DNA of 64,000 nucleotides from Apricaphanius iberus (lineage: Eukaryota; Chordata; Actinopteri; Cyprinodontiformes; Aphaniidae): the NCBI GenBank assembly GCA_028564705.1, contig JAPXFQ010000250.1, forward strand, positions 682,001 through 746,000, in the 5' to 3' direction. Each line of letters begins with the position of its first letter. Positions within the stretch are counted from its first letter, which is position 1. Positions 23,963-35,214 of the stretch are shown in pieces. The notes under the pieces are model-generated. The model worked only from the letters and a program-made list of their open reading frames with translations, searched no databases and was not told where the DNA came from. A program made the translations under genes and the position numbers.

Positions 23963-24335
23963 CTGTGTTGGTTGATGTGTTCATGCAGAGCAAGAAGAGC
24001 GGCACCGCGACGATCAAGCAGCTGAAAACCGCTGTTTCCCCCTCTCACGCCTTATTTCTCCGCTGAGTTGGAGGGTCTCCTCCGAGGGTAGAAGCAAAAA
24101 GCCCCGCTCCGCTGCGGTCTCCATGTCATGGCTCTACATCTCGCCTTTTTTTCGGTTCAAAGCCGTCAAACTAAGAGCTAGGCAGACAGAATGATGAGTG
24201 AGCAAAGGGAAACTAGGACTGTCTGCGTCTGTCAGGCGAGCCGGGATACAGACAGAGGCTCTGCTGCAACCAACCAAAACACCAACTCAGGAGTGAGGCA
24301 GAGCGGTGGGGGGTTTGGGATGAATCGCTGTACTG
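23963..24335 (-). promoter_or_regulatory. CpG-rich putative promoter / 5' UTR
   Basis: The region, especially 23990-24150, has many CpG dinucleotides (for example 'ggcaccgcgacgatc' and 'ccccgctccgctgcgg') in a genome that is otherwise CpG-poor outside transposons. It contains no transposon signature and lies directly upstream of the candidate first exon. This fits a CpG-type promoter and 5' UTR transcribed leftward. No convincing TATA box is seen on the minus strand. Confidence 0.45.
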
Positions 24336-24750
24336 TTTTTAGACAAGTCATCCATTTAGAGTCAGTTATCCTGCTTTAATGCAAGTGTCTAGAGTCGCTC
24401 CGAGATTAAATGGAGCCTTCAGCAGATTTTTAAATTTTATTTTGGGGTCCCACTTATAGCCTAGTTAAATAATTAGTTTGTCATTTTCAAACGAAAATAT
24501 GCTCTTTTGAAAGGTTTTACATTCGTGTACAGAAAAATTAAGCAGGCTACATATTTGCAAATAGTGGAAGTAAGCACCTATTCACAGTTCCTATCACTAG
24601 GATTTTCCATTAACAAAAACACCGCCTTACACAGTAATATGGGCTTAATGTAAGGAATGTTTAAAACCTGTTTTAAAATTGTTTTTTTTTATTTTTAGAA
24701 AGATTCATTGTGACAAACGAGTCTCATCAAGACACATTCCAATTTGATTT
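24336..24750. other. Unassigned sequence
   Basis: AT-rich, with no recognised element. Confidence 0.4.
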
Positions 24751-25571
24751 TATGCAGTGAGGTAAAAAACGTATGGCAGCCACCGCAAGTTGCCCCACTG
24801 AGGTCTGTAATTTTCATCATAGGTACACTTACACTGAGAGAAGGAATCAACTTTTTTTATTTTTTATTCAGGAAACCAGGTTGTATGATTTTGAAATTAT
24901 TATTTGCATTATGGTGCAGAAAAGTATTTAGTATCTAACCTGTTACTTCTTCTTTAGGAAGTCCTTCTGTCCTCTGCTCATTACTTGTATTAATGGAACC
25001 TGTTTGAACCTGTTATATGTATAAAAAAACAAACAAAAAAAACACCTGTCCACACCTTCAAACAGTCATACTCCAACCTCAACCAATAGCCAAGACCAGC
25101 GAGCTGCCCACGGATATCAGGGACAAAAGTACACATCTGCACAAAACTGGGATGAGCCAATCTATCTATAGACAAGCAGCTTGGGAAGAAGATCAAATAT
25201 TGGAGCAATCATTAGAAAATGGAATAAATGCAGGTCACTGACAGTCTCCCTCAACCTGGGGCTCAATGTCTCACCTCGTGATGTATGTTCCTGAGAATGG
25301 TTAGAAAGCAGCCCAGAACTATATGGATGGAACTGGTTGATGACCCGAAGAGAGTTTGGACCATAGTAACATGGATTACTATCTATAACACCCTACATCG
25401 TCATGAATCAAAATCCTGCAGAGCTCGAGGTTAAGCCAGCACATGTCCAGGCCCAACTAAGGTTTGCCAGGGACCATCTGGATTATCCAGAGGAGGATTG
25501 GTAGAATTTCATGTGGTCAGATAAGACCAAAATAGAACTCTTTGGTCTAAGCGCCACTCACCATGTTTGGA

Positions 25572-25585
25572 GGGGGGGGGGGGGG
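25572..25585. repeat. G14 homopolymer at the insertion junction
   Basis: Fourteen consecutive G residues lie where the Tc1 sequence stops and the L2-like fragment begins. Confidence 0.9.
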
Positions 25586-25589
25586 TTGC

Positions 25590-26120
25590 TAATTTGTGAA
25601 TACTTCATCCTCTCCACTTCATCCTGCAACATCTGGACTCCCCGTGAACCTATGCCAGGATCCTTTTTGTAGACTTCAGCTCCACCTTCAACACTATCCT
25701 TCCAGACTATCTCCAAGGCAAGCTTTCTCAGATAAACGTGCCTGATCTCATCTGCATGTGGATCACTGACTTCCTGACAGATAGAAAGCAGCATGTGAGC
25801 CTGGGAAAGATTGGAAAAAAGGACCATCAGCACCAGCTTAGGGTTCTGTTCTTCTCTTCTGCTCTTCTCCTTGCACACCAACTGCTGCATCTCTAACCCC
25901 CAGTTTGTCCAGCTTTGCAGATGACACCACACTTATTGGACTAATCTCAGACAGGGATGAGTCTTCCTACAGCACGTCTGGTGACACAGACAGACACCAG
26001 GTTTTTGTGGTTATCCTTTTGCAGTCACAACAACCTGGTGCTGAACGCCCAGAAGATAGTGGGGATTATTGTGCAATGTATTGTGTTCTCTGCTGAGCAG
26101 GTCCTTAGATGGTCCTGGTT
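25590..26120 (+). pseudogene. L2-type LINE reverse transcriptase fragment nested in Tc1
   Basis: Plus-strand translation in shifting frames gives 'RILFVDFSSTFNTILPDYL' (RT block with the first catalytic Asp), 'DLICMWITDFLTDRKQHV', 'FADDTTLIGLISD' (catalytic FADD box) and 'NNLVLNAQKIVG'. Block order and wording are those of teleost L2/Maui-like LINEs. Tc1 sequence on both sides shows that it is a nested insertion. The region between the blocks is shortened and both ends of the LINE are missing. Confidence 0.8.
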
Positions 26121-26469
26121 CTGATTGTATCCGAATAACACCATACCTACTTTGAAGCATGGAGGTGGAAAAATTATGATTTGTGACTTCTTTTTTGCCA
26201 AGTGAATAGGATGACTGATCAGTATTAAAAAAATTATTAATGGGGCCATGTATTGTGAGATTTACATCAGTGAGAGCATTGAAGATGAAACATGGCTGGC
26301 TGTTCCAGGAGAAGAAGTAGTGGCTGTGTAAAAGGCATGTTAAGGTTCTTGAGTGGCCAGTTCCTAGACCTCAGTCCAGAGAAACTGTTAAAGGAGTTTA
26401 AAGTCTAGACCACATCTAGACCAAACTACAAGTTGCAGTGTTTGCAAACCTGGCAAAAAGCTAGAGAAA

Positions 26470-26718
26470 ACGTTTAGTTTTTCCAATTCCAAGGTCGGGT
26501 CCTCTACCAGAGGCCTGGGAGCTTGAGGGTACTGCGCAGTATCTTTGCTGTTCCAAGTACTGCACTTTTCTGCTGGAGCCATTCCTCCAGTTTGGGGGGC
26601 ACTGCCCCAAGTGCTCCAATTATCATGGGTACTACTGTCACCTTCGCCTTCCAAGCCTACTCTAGCTCCTCTCTGAGCCATTGATGTGCTCTTGATGTTA
26701 CCATCAGTTGGTAGTTGG
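26470..26718 (-). pseudogene. Non-LTR retrotransposon C-terminal fragment
   Basis: The minus-strand ORF 26388-26681 contains 'RPLVEDPTLELEK' and, in an adjoining frame, 'SAVLGTAKILR' and 'ALGAVPPKLEEW'. These are recurring C-terminal sequences in teleost LINE-derived proteins as I remember them. The frame is broken; a (TA)n run follows at 26721-26742. The clade is uncertain. Confidence 0.5.
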
Positions 26719-26720
26719 TT

Positions 26721-26742
26721 GATATATATATATATATATATT
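26721..26742. repeat. (TA)n microsatellite
   Basis: Eleven perfect TA units. Confidence 0.9.
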
Positions 26743-27689
26743 TCTTTTTAGTACATCAATATTGGCCTTTGATTCTGTCCGGTGTGGTATCTCCATCTTT
26801 AAAATGAAAAAAGGAGTCCAAAAAAATAATCCCTTGAAAATGTGTTGGATATAACATGAAACAAAAATGGATAGCCAGAACGCATCTTTTTTCTCCAAAT
26901 TTTTTTCTCTGCGCAGGGGATAGAGTTCATTTAGTACAAAGTAAAGATTCAAGGCCAGTTCTGTACAAACTGAAATGAAATGGGACACACAGAAACGTGA
27001 AATGCATTCAGGACCAGAGACAGCTCTCAGGGTGAAGCATAAGTAGTCCAAACACTTGCACTCGCTCTGCCTGTCTTAATTTTTCCCCCCACTCAGTCTA
27101 AATTCAGTTAAAATCATCCTGAAGATATACTGATTTTTTACATTTACAACACCCTAGCAATCCGCTTTTTATTTTTTAGGGATTCTTTTCAGACATGACA
27201 GTTTTTTGATTGCTGAAGTGTATAAATGAATATCGACTTATTTCATCTAAATACAAAAATTTTTCTCATTAAGTTTTATTCTCAACCACAGCAACAGCTG
27301 CAGATAACTTGTTTCCTTCTTATTGAATGGGAAAAATCCATCTCTCAGGATTCAGAAAGAAATTTAGGCAAATGGCATAGTTTTTGTTTGATTTAGTTTC
27401 TCCATCCAAAATATGGTAGTATCTATAATTGACTAAAACATACCAATTGGAACCACTTAAAACTGAAAGAATTCAAAATCTTTACAACTGTCATAGTGCT
27501 TACCAATTATAGCTGATTGACTTGATTGTGCCTTTTGTGTTGTCATTGACCCAGACACAAAAGCAGGATTCGAAGTTGTTTATACCAGTGGGCTACAAGC
27601 TGATTTGAAATTTTTTTGCAGTAAAATTACATTCCAGAAAAGCCACATGTTTGAATTATTTTATCCAGACTATTTCTAAATCATAGGAC
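26743..27689. other. Unassigned sequence
   Basis: The minus-strand ORF 26704-27051 (115 codons) is hydrophobic in places but has no recognisable domain and no repeat signature. At 27508-27598 (minus) there is an acceptor-like TAG, a 91-nt open stretch and a TTG|GTAAGC donor, but the polypyrimidine tract is poor, so it is not called. Confidence 0.35.
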
Positions 27690-28145
27690 ACTATCTATTT
27701 AATGTCTACATGCTCCCACTATCCCAGATTATAACAATCATTAAGATTAGTTGGCGTAACTATGCAGATGATACTCAGATTTACATTATTGACTTAATGT
27801 CTCCAGTTTACATTGAACCTATCCAAACCCTAAGTGAATGCCTTCATCAAATCAATGGATGGATGTGCCATAATTTTCTTCAGCTGAAACAAAACTGAAG
27901 TAATTATTTATGGACCTAAAAAAGAACAATTAAGAATCAGTACACAGTTACAGTTACAGGACCAAAAAACCCCTCATCCATGCATTTACCTTTCGTTGGA
28001 TTGATTACTGCAACAGTGTCCTCAAAGGTCTGCCTAAAAAGTCAATCAGACAGCTGCAGCTGATACAGAATGCTGGTGTTTGCATCCTCAATAGAACCAG
28101 CAAAGTAGCTTTTTGGACTCCAAAAGCAGCCGCGGTTGAGACACT
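27690..28145 (+). pseudogene. L2/Rex-type LINE reverse transcriptase fragment
   Basis: The plus-strand ORF 27710-27898 contains '[10 protein letters not shown]', the catalytic YADD box with the typical downstream 'DTQIYI', preceded by '[12 protein letters not shown]' and followed by '[19 protein letters not shown]' across a stop. Further on, 'RLDYCNSVLKGLPKKSIRQL' is readable in broken frames (the thumb region of this LINE group), with an internal deletion near 27960. The 5' and 3' parts are missing. Confidence 0.8.
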
Positions 28146-29326
28146 GTAATGATCCTGTCGTGTGCCTCTGTTCATGAGTGACACATGTAAATGAGGTTTC
28201 TTTCTTTATAGAAGATCTTTGTGTGTAGTAGTCTACAGCACACCTTCGCTGAGATATACTGTCAGTCTGTGGAGCTGCAGTTCTGCTTCTGTTATGAATA
28301 CCCTATATATTTCAGACCTATTTGGACTTGTCATTTGATTCATAATTTGGGTTTAACGTTTTTCATGCAAGGCAATAAAGTTCTGAAAGTGATTTATTTT
28401 CAACTTAATTTTCTCTAACATGCTGAAATTAATGAATTCTTTCCATTCTATATACATGGAATGTTGCCAATCACCATTCATTTGATCCATTGATCCATTA
28501 ATAAACTATCACAACAAGTAATCTATCTATGTTAGAACAACATAGTTTTTACCACATATTCAGTTAATGAGTGAAGCTCAGCAACTACTTACCTCTGGTA
28601 ATGGTAACATAAACACCTGTTATACTACCAAAAAAAGTTTAATTCTTTGCATTCTTTATGTGATCAGATACAAGTTCTCTCTGAACCAATCTTGCAAGTA
28701 AAATTTTAACACCTGCCCATCCCTGCTGCTGGGAATGCCTATTGCTCTTAACTGGTCGATTTTGTGTTTGGTGCTATAGTGGATATACCAGCATACGTTT
28801 TTTGACGATTGCAGTAACAAGACACCGAAGTATGACTGGCCACTTACAAGCTGCGGTGCTTTTAAAAATGTTTTGGGACACAGAGTAAAACACAGGTATG
28901 CAAGGAAATAGAGTTCCACAACAAAAAGATGAAGAATAATAGGGAGCTATTGAAAAGAAACAAGGATGGATTTTATTTTTAAATAAGCAGGCGATGTGGA
29001 GAAGATCAATGTCTGTGAGTGCAAGTATTTTATTTGTATATTTAATATGCTTTTGTCATTTTACGTTGTTAGAAATCAGTCAATGCTATCACAATAAAAG
29101 GACAAAAAATGCTACAAATTGAAATATAAATTAAGATCCACTGCAGTTTATGATGTACAAAAAGTGGTGCATGTAGCTGTGGTATCATGTTCAATTGCTT
29201 TCTTGTTGCACTTTATCCAAACCAAATGCAAATACTGTGTTTGCTTTCATGAAAATGTTGGTTTTATTATTGCCTTGTTGGTGTTATATATAAAATGGTG
29301 ACAATGCACAATTTATTGGACAAACA
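28146..29326. other. Unassigned sequence
   Basis: No recognised repeat or exon. A minus-strand donor (CCAGAG|GTAAGTAG) at 28593 is strong, but the only near acceptor would leave a 24-nt exon with a weak tract. Confidence 0.35.
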
Positions 29327-30300
29327 TGCTCAATCAATAAATCAATCAATCAATCAACTTTATTTATAAAGCACCTTTCATACAATGAAATGCAGTCAAA
29401 GTGCAATAGAAAACTAAAACTTAAACCCAAATATATCTCCCCTCCTCACCCCCAACCCCTATAGAGACATACATAGATACATAGTTAAACATTTATACTC
29501 CCTCCCCCCAAACATATGCTGATGTACGTTCTGAAGCAACATGAAAATTACATTAAAATAGACAATAAAATGGACAATAAAATTGACACTGGGCTGAGTA
29601 CAGATGAGGGAGGTTATAACAGGAAATGACATTAAGGGAGCCGTCTGCAACAGCAGCAGCAGATCAACAGTAGCCACCGAGGCTCCGAACCAGAGCGCTC
29701 AAAGGAGGTGGAGCCGGGACCCCACCTTCACCCAAGCACCAACTGAAAATCGCCAGGACAGCCACAAATGACCACCACTCCCGATGCAGAGGGCTCCAAC
29801 AGAGGACGTACTGGAACAATATGATTATTATTATTAATTTGTGTAAAATAACAGGAAACATGTTAATATAAACAAATACGTAAATAAAAGATAGGTAAAT
29901 GTGTAAGCAAATAAATAAAGTAAAATAAAATTAATTGGATAAATACAAGAACAAAAAGCAGTTAAAACATTAGGGTCAGTTAAATAGGCAATAAATAGTG
30001 AGTTAAAAGCTAAGCTAAAAAGGTGGGTCTTGAGTCTGCTTTTAAAAACATTAATGTTCTCTGCAGCCCTGAGGTCCTTTGAAAGCCTGTTCCATAGGTG
30101 AGGGCCATAAAATTGGAAGGACGCCTCACAGTGAGTATGAGTCCTGACTTTAGGGATGATAAGGAGACGGCTGCCAAAGGAGCGCAGGGGCTGCGAAGGT
30201 TCATACGGTTTGGTGGAGTTATTAAAGCTTTTTTAACTAATATTTTCAAATTAGCTTTTATTTTTGAGATTTGAAAGTACACGTGTCTCAAATTCCTGCT
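29327..30300 (-). repeat. Teleost interspersed repeat with LINE-like tail
   Basis: The left end is a tandem 'aatcaatc' run followed by 'aactttatttataaagcacc', a LINE-type 3' tail in reverse. The right part (30010-30300) matches, from memory, a common teleost repeat: 'aaaggtgggtcttgagtctg' then 'ctctgcagccctgaggtcct'. A GC-richer block at 29645-29815 may be a separate insertion. No reverse-transcriptase motif is present. Confidence 0.55.
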
Positions 30301-30770
30301 CTTAATTATGAATGCAAGCTTATTTATTTTAAATGCTCTAGAAATTAAGTGTCGCTTGTGATGTAATGAGTAATTCTGTATGGTGTCACATTGGTGGTAT
30401 TATGAGGAGTCTTGATTTAAGTTGGCCTATGTAGACTATCACTGAAGGCTTAGGAGGGAAAATGTTCTGCCCATCACTAGAAATGAGGAACTCAGAATTA
30501 AAGTGGCAAGGTCATGTGACGGACCAGCTGATAAACAGATGGTCCCCTTCCTTCCCTCCCTCCCTTTTTCTTTTTTTCTATCTGACAAACATGCACCCAT
30601 AAACAAGACAAATAAATGTAACTGCTTCCTCTCCAAAGAGGAATATCAAGTATCAAACAACCTTGATGTTGTGTAAATATTTTTCTAATTGTTAGAGGTT
30701 TGCAAAATTAAACAGAAAGTTTTTCATGAAGAGTTTAACTTGGGCTAATCAAGGGGGGGTTGTATCAATT
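30301..30770. other. Unassigned sequence
   Basis: No recognised feature. Confidence 0.4.
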
Positions 30771-30772
30771 TA

Positions 30773-30999
30773 CAGTACAGGCCAGAAGTTTGGACACACC
30801 TTCTCATTCAGTGTGTTTTCTTTATTTTCATGACTATTTACATTGTACTGTAGATTCTCACTGAAGGCATCTAAACTATGAATGAACACATATGGAATTA
30901 TTAGTTTTGTTGCCCTTAATTGAGAATCTACAATGTAGTCATGAAAATAAAGAAAATTAATTGAATGAGAAGGTGTGTCCAAACTTTTGGCCTGTACTG
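30773..30999. mobile_element. Tc1-derived MITE, 227 bp
   Basis: Almost the whole element is one inverted repeat. Both ends begin CAGTACAGGCCA(G/A)AAGTTT and continue through 'ctttattttcatgacta'. TA flanks both sides (30771-30772 and 31000-31001), the Tc1/mariner target. The same terminal sequence bounds the deleted element at 42924-43396, which still has transposase sequence and is a candidate source family. Confidence 0.9.
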
Positions 31000-31001
31000 T
31001 A

Positions 31002-31877
31002 GATGCACAGCTCATCACTGCTGACCATAGAGATTTACTGCTTTTGGTTCACAGTTAAGTGTCACTCACTAATGAATAAAAGAGCAGTTTCCTGAAGAAT
31101 ACAGCACTTTATTTATTATTTATTTTTAATTTTTACTATTAAATTCAAAGTTTTCAGTTACATGCTACTAAGACCAACATTATTCTCCAGACATTAACCA
31201 AAAGCACACAACTGATAGCCGGAGAAGAAACACAGCCAAATATACCTTAACATACCGTACCCTTGGATCAATTCTGTTCAGGAAGCAAAATGAGCAAATT
31301 ATTTTCACTTAAATTACATGTAAATGTCGGCATGCCAAGAGGATTTCAGTTTTACCTTTATAAAAATGGGACTATCATGGTGTTCCATGCCTCATACTTG
31401 ATTAACATCATGTTTAACTAGTTTTGAGAATATTTTGTAAGGCAATCACCTATTTCCCACTGTGGTTTCTCTTTTTATGGCTCACCCTACTCAGTGATGT
31501 ATTTTTTCACCAGGTAGAGAATCATGGCAATTTACAAATCCAGCTCACATTCTGCGTTCTCACTCCAGCACACACCGATGCACCTGTCCACCCCTGCTAA
31601 ATGTTTCCATCTGAATAGACAGCTGGTGTCAGTTCTGCAGCATTTTGCTCTGTGGATAATTGGATTTCAAATTTAGTGGAGGGGACTCGGCCAAGTTAAT
31701 CAACGGATGTTCAGACCGGCTGAGTCAGAGGGAGTGCAACAACATTTGATTTGTTTTTGTCAGCATGGATTATGGGAGAGGTAATTCTGTGAAAGCAATA
31801 CAATGGAACGGTATTTACTCAAGCAGCAGTGGCGAATGCGAATATGAGCACAGTTTCCTATTTAATCAATGTCTTAC
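31002..31877. other. Unassigned sequence, CNE-like block next to an exon
   Basis: The block 31590-31830, downstream of the 31878-31954 exon in minus-strand sense, is repeat-free and compositionally complex, with 'ggataattggatttcaaatt' and similar homeodomain-like motifs. It is a candidate conserved non-coding element. Confidence 0.35.
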
Positions 31878-31954
31878 CCTGTTCCCTCGTGCAGTTTGTT
31901 GAACCAGTAGAATAGAGAAAGCTCCTTTCTACCCAACTCCTCCTGGAATTCGAA
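31878..31954 (-). CDS. Internal coding exon, unknown gene (77 nt)
   Basis: On the minus strand a long polypyrimidine tract ('ctgtttgtctgtttcccc' then 'ttgtag') leads to an exon that opens FEFQEELGRKEL, continues SLFYWFNKL and ends HEGTG, followed by the donor ACAGG|GTAAGAC. The first frame is open for 25 codons plus 2 nt (phase 0 in, phase 2 out). The peptide is a mix of acidic, aromatic and basic residues typical of a folded helical protein, and nothing in it looks transposon-derived. The exon at 36042-36105, upstream on the same strand, ends in phase 0 and can be spliced to it. The protein family was not recognised. One other frame is also open, so the phase rests on protein-likeness and the match to the upstream exon. 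Confidence 0.65.
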
Positions 31955-33725
31955 CTACAAGGGGAAACAGACAAACAGACATTCAGAGGACCCTCTGCGT
32001 GGAAGCAGGAAAATTATCTTGAAAGAAAAATTAAAAAGAAATACTCAATGGAATATCTGGTAGAGCTTAAAAAATAAATTACAGCCGTTAATTAATGTGT
32101 TACTCAATATTAGAGCATGTGTAAAGTACAACTTGCACTGTGTAGTAAATTTCAGCCAACTGGGATTGAAGTGCTATAAATATCACAATGTCATCACCCT
32201 TAAAATGTGATAAAAAGTTCTGCTTGTTTGATTAATTATCATGTGTGTTGTGGTGTTTGTGAAAAAAAGATAGAGCATTGGTACATTCTGGGTTTGAGGC
32301 CCTTATTCTACAACATGTTTGTGGAACATGTTTGTGTTTACGCATAAGCAATTTACCATATTTGGACATTTTTAAGTATGTACATAACATAAAAAGGTCT
32401 CTAATGTTCTAACATGAAGACATAGGAATACAAACTCAAGGAAATCAAGGACGTTAAAATACAACTATTGGCAAAGGCAGATATCTGCAAAGAAGGCTTG
32501 TTTGTTCGGTTCAGCCTGTCCCACCCTGCTCTTTTCATATATCTACCTTTGCTGATAGTCACTCACCTATTGGAACTTTGTGTACCCAAATTCAAATATA
32601 CTCTTTTACATTTCACCTTCCTGCTTTCTGTTGTTTTTTTGGTTCAGTTCTCTTGCCTTTTCCTGGTTAGAAATTGTTTGATGTCCACTTGAAAAGACAG
32701 AGACCTGATCTAATACACAAACAAAGTGTTAAATGGTTACCTGTTTAAAATTGCATGAAACATTAATAGATGATCAACGGGATTTTAAGAGATAAACCAA
32801 CCAAAAACCAGGGCATAGCGGTGAAGTCAAAGGGAGGATAGATTGTGTGTGACTTTCATTTCATTTCATGTTTCTTTACTCCGAACCTACTAAATGAAAT
32901 TCAGTGCAACCTCCAGAAGACCCCTATAGTACATAAAAAGTAGAGCTAACCAGTTCCTGATTTAATTCTAAGTTCGTATAAAGTCTGCTGTTCTGTGAAG
33001 AACTTAAAAGGTACCTTGAAAACATTATTAAAAAAACAAAATAATAAAGACCAAAGAACAAAGCAGATGAATAAGGAAAAAAGTTGAGGATAGGTTTAAA
33101 CCAGGGTTAAACTATAAAACAATGAGATCATCTTAGCACATAACTGCTTAATCAAACACAGGACACAGATCGAGATAGAGCGACCTGATTTAGACTGAAG
33201 TTAGCCATAAACTGACTTTCAATTATAAAGTTGCATCTGTAAGTTACATAAGCAAATTGACAAGACCTTTTGACCTTAGAGAAACTCCTTAACATAGTAG
33301 AAGCTTTGACCCATAGTGCATCCTTAATCCTGTTAAACATAATCTGGAAACTGAAGCAATAGAAAAATGAAATGGTAAAACTAACTTATAAATTACAACA
33401 ATAGCAGCATGGAGTCCCAGAGACCAACCTCATTACTGACTCACTCAACTAGAAACAAAGTTTACATTGATGTGCATCTTCAAGCTGGTCATAATGAGGG
33501 ACAGAGAGCAAAGGGGATTCCTCCTGAGTTTATAGGTAAGTATCCAGGCATTTAACTATAAGTTAGTGCCTGGACACTGTCTGTATCACAGATATCAACA
33601 CAACTCTGTTAATAACTGTTTGTATACATCTAGATAGTGAGTCTGTATGGGGGAATAGCAGATTTTTTTTGTCAAAATCCCTGCTGGAAGGTTACCAGTT
33701 AGTGGCTGTTAAACACTTGACACTG
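31955..33725. other. Unassigned sequence, putative intron
   Basis: Lies between the two minus-strand exons. On the plus strand 33411-33548 is a 46-codon ORF with a good ATG context that crosses an ATAG|GTAAGTAT donor (see findings). No repeat was recognised otherwise. Confidence 0.35.
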
Positions 33726-33729
33726 GGTC

Positions 33730-33846
33730 AGGTCAGCAGAACAAGGATCCTAAACGTAGAACCAGAGCTACAATTAATATTTTTAGATCAAAGCACATTC
33801 ACAAGTTAATATGAAACGATATGAATACTTTTACAAGGCACTGTAA
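33730..33846 (+). repeat. Tc1 fragment with right terminus
   Basis: Contains a diverged 'agctacaattaatattttta' and 'gatcaaagcacattcaca' (second to third Asp region), then jumps to the right end 'gatatgaatacttttacaag' + 'gcactgta'. It is an internally deleted, inactive copy of the CAGTGCCTTGCAAAAG family. Confidence 0.7.
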
Positions 33847-35210
33847 ACTGCTGTGGTTATGACCCTTAACGCACACTATAAGGACAAACCATTTAATAGT
33901 CATGGCAACATTGTAGCGTGGACGATAGCTGTGGCTTGGCCAATCCACTAATAGTACCCTTGTCAGACAGGCTTCACTACTGAGAAAGACACGGCATGTC
34001 CTTCACAACAGAGCATCTGGTTTTGACATGCCAGCAATCTCGCTGGGATTCACTGGATGAGTGTGTACCTTGGTAGCTGTAGCTGTTGTTGGACATTCTG
34101 TCTCAATAAAATGATTTATTCAAGCTGTGTGGTTTAAATGCAGCCACTCACAGGAAAAGTAATTTGAACAGCAAACACATAAAATCCTTAATAACTCCTG
34201 CATTAGCCTAATTATTTAATTCCAGCTTCAGTGTTTTCCTGAGTTCCGGGTTAACAATACCTAATCCTTTCCGAGCTTTGACCAGTGCACACAGGAGGAC
34301 TGAGTCTGGCTCAGGTTATTGCCAGGTTGCCTTCCATATTTCTAGTCTGTGAAGAAAATGTCATAAATTGTGATTTAAAGCTTGTTGAAGGAACATAAAG
34401 GAGTTTATGGGCTCAAGCTAGAAACTTATGATTGATTTTTGACCAGCAGAGCAGGCTTTCTCAGATAAAGCCAGGCCCTGGCTTTTAGCAATCAAAACAG
34501 CATTGTGGTGAGGGATTTTCTTTTTCATCTGCAATCAGGTGAAGGTCGTACAGGAATCATCTTAAAACCTTTCCCTCTACAAGTGTCTGATTACAGACTA
34601 TTAAGGATCGAGCCTGATTTTTATATTTTTTGAAAATGAGTAAAATTTTTATTTTTCTGCTTCTAGGCTGTTAAATGTTATTATGGGACTTAGATGAAAA
34701 AAAGGTGAAGTTAAAAGCATTTTGCTTTTAAATTGCTGGATGACTCTTAAATATGCCATGATTTAAAGATGCATTTTACATCTGCCTTAGCAAAGCTTTT
34801 TGTGGTGAAGAGTTTTATAAGGACTGAATGGCATTAAAATGCAGACATTCAATGCCATTCAATGCTTAAACTAGGACTACAAATCAGAGTTTTATGACTT
34901 GATAGACCAGCACCAAGACCAACAAAGAAACAAATAACTGTTATTTGGGGGGAAAGAGACACATGATTTATGTTTTTTACATTTATTTAAGGATAACAGC
35001 CTGTTTGTTTCAGGTCATGGTCTTGTGGGAAGGTGAAGCTCTGTCCTATTCTAGTCATTCGCATCTGCTGAAAAATGTATTATATCAAAAGGATTTATTT
35101 TGTCTACTTGGTTTTTAATTTGGACGATCTTCTTCTTAAAGACAAAGTTTTTTTAAGGTGAAATATAAAAAGATTTTTATAATAACGAGTTCATTTCCAG
35201 GGCTGTCCTT
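33847..35210. other. Unassigned sequence, CNE-like block at 34100-34330
   Basis: The sub-block has TTAAT/ATTATTTAATT cores and no repeat signature. The rest is AT-rich with no recognised feature. Confidence 0.35.
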
Positions 35211-35214
35211 CATT

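Larger units (their letters stand above)
24755..26468 (+). pseudogene. Tc1 element interrupted by an L2 fragment
   Basis: The left end CAGTGAGGTAAAAAACG and 'ttttcatcataggtacactt' match the family of 17178-19140 and 43403-44910. The N-terminal transposase half follows, through the first Asp region near 25520-25565 (WSDET equivalent, here with a lysine and a stop nearby). The copy breaks at 25571 and resumes near 26125 with 'gaataacaccatacctactt', running to the C-terminus 'gcagtgtttgcaaacctggc' near 26450. Many frame breaks make it inactive, and no right terminus is visible. Confidence 0.75.

Noticed and set aside
27508..27598. Minus-strand exon-like segment (open 30 codons, TTG|GTAAGC donor)
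   Set aside because: The polypyrimidine tract is poor, and its entry phase does not match the phase-2 exit of the 31.9-kb exon.
28594..28617. 24-nt minus-strand microexon with CCAGAG|GTAAGT donor
   Set aside because: The acceptor tract is weak. A strong donor alone is expected by chance at this scale.
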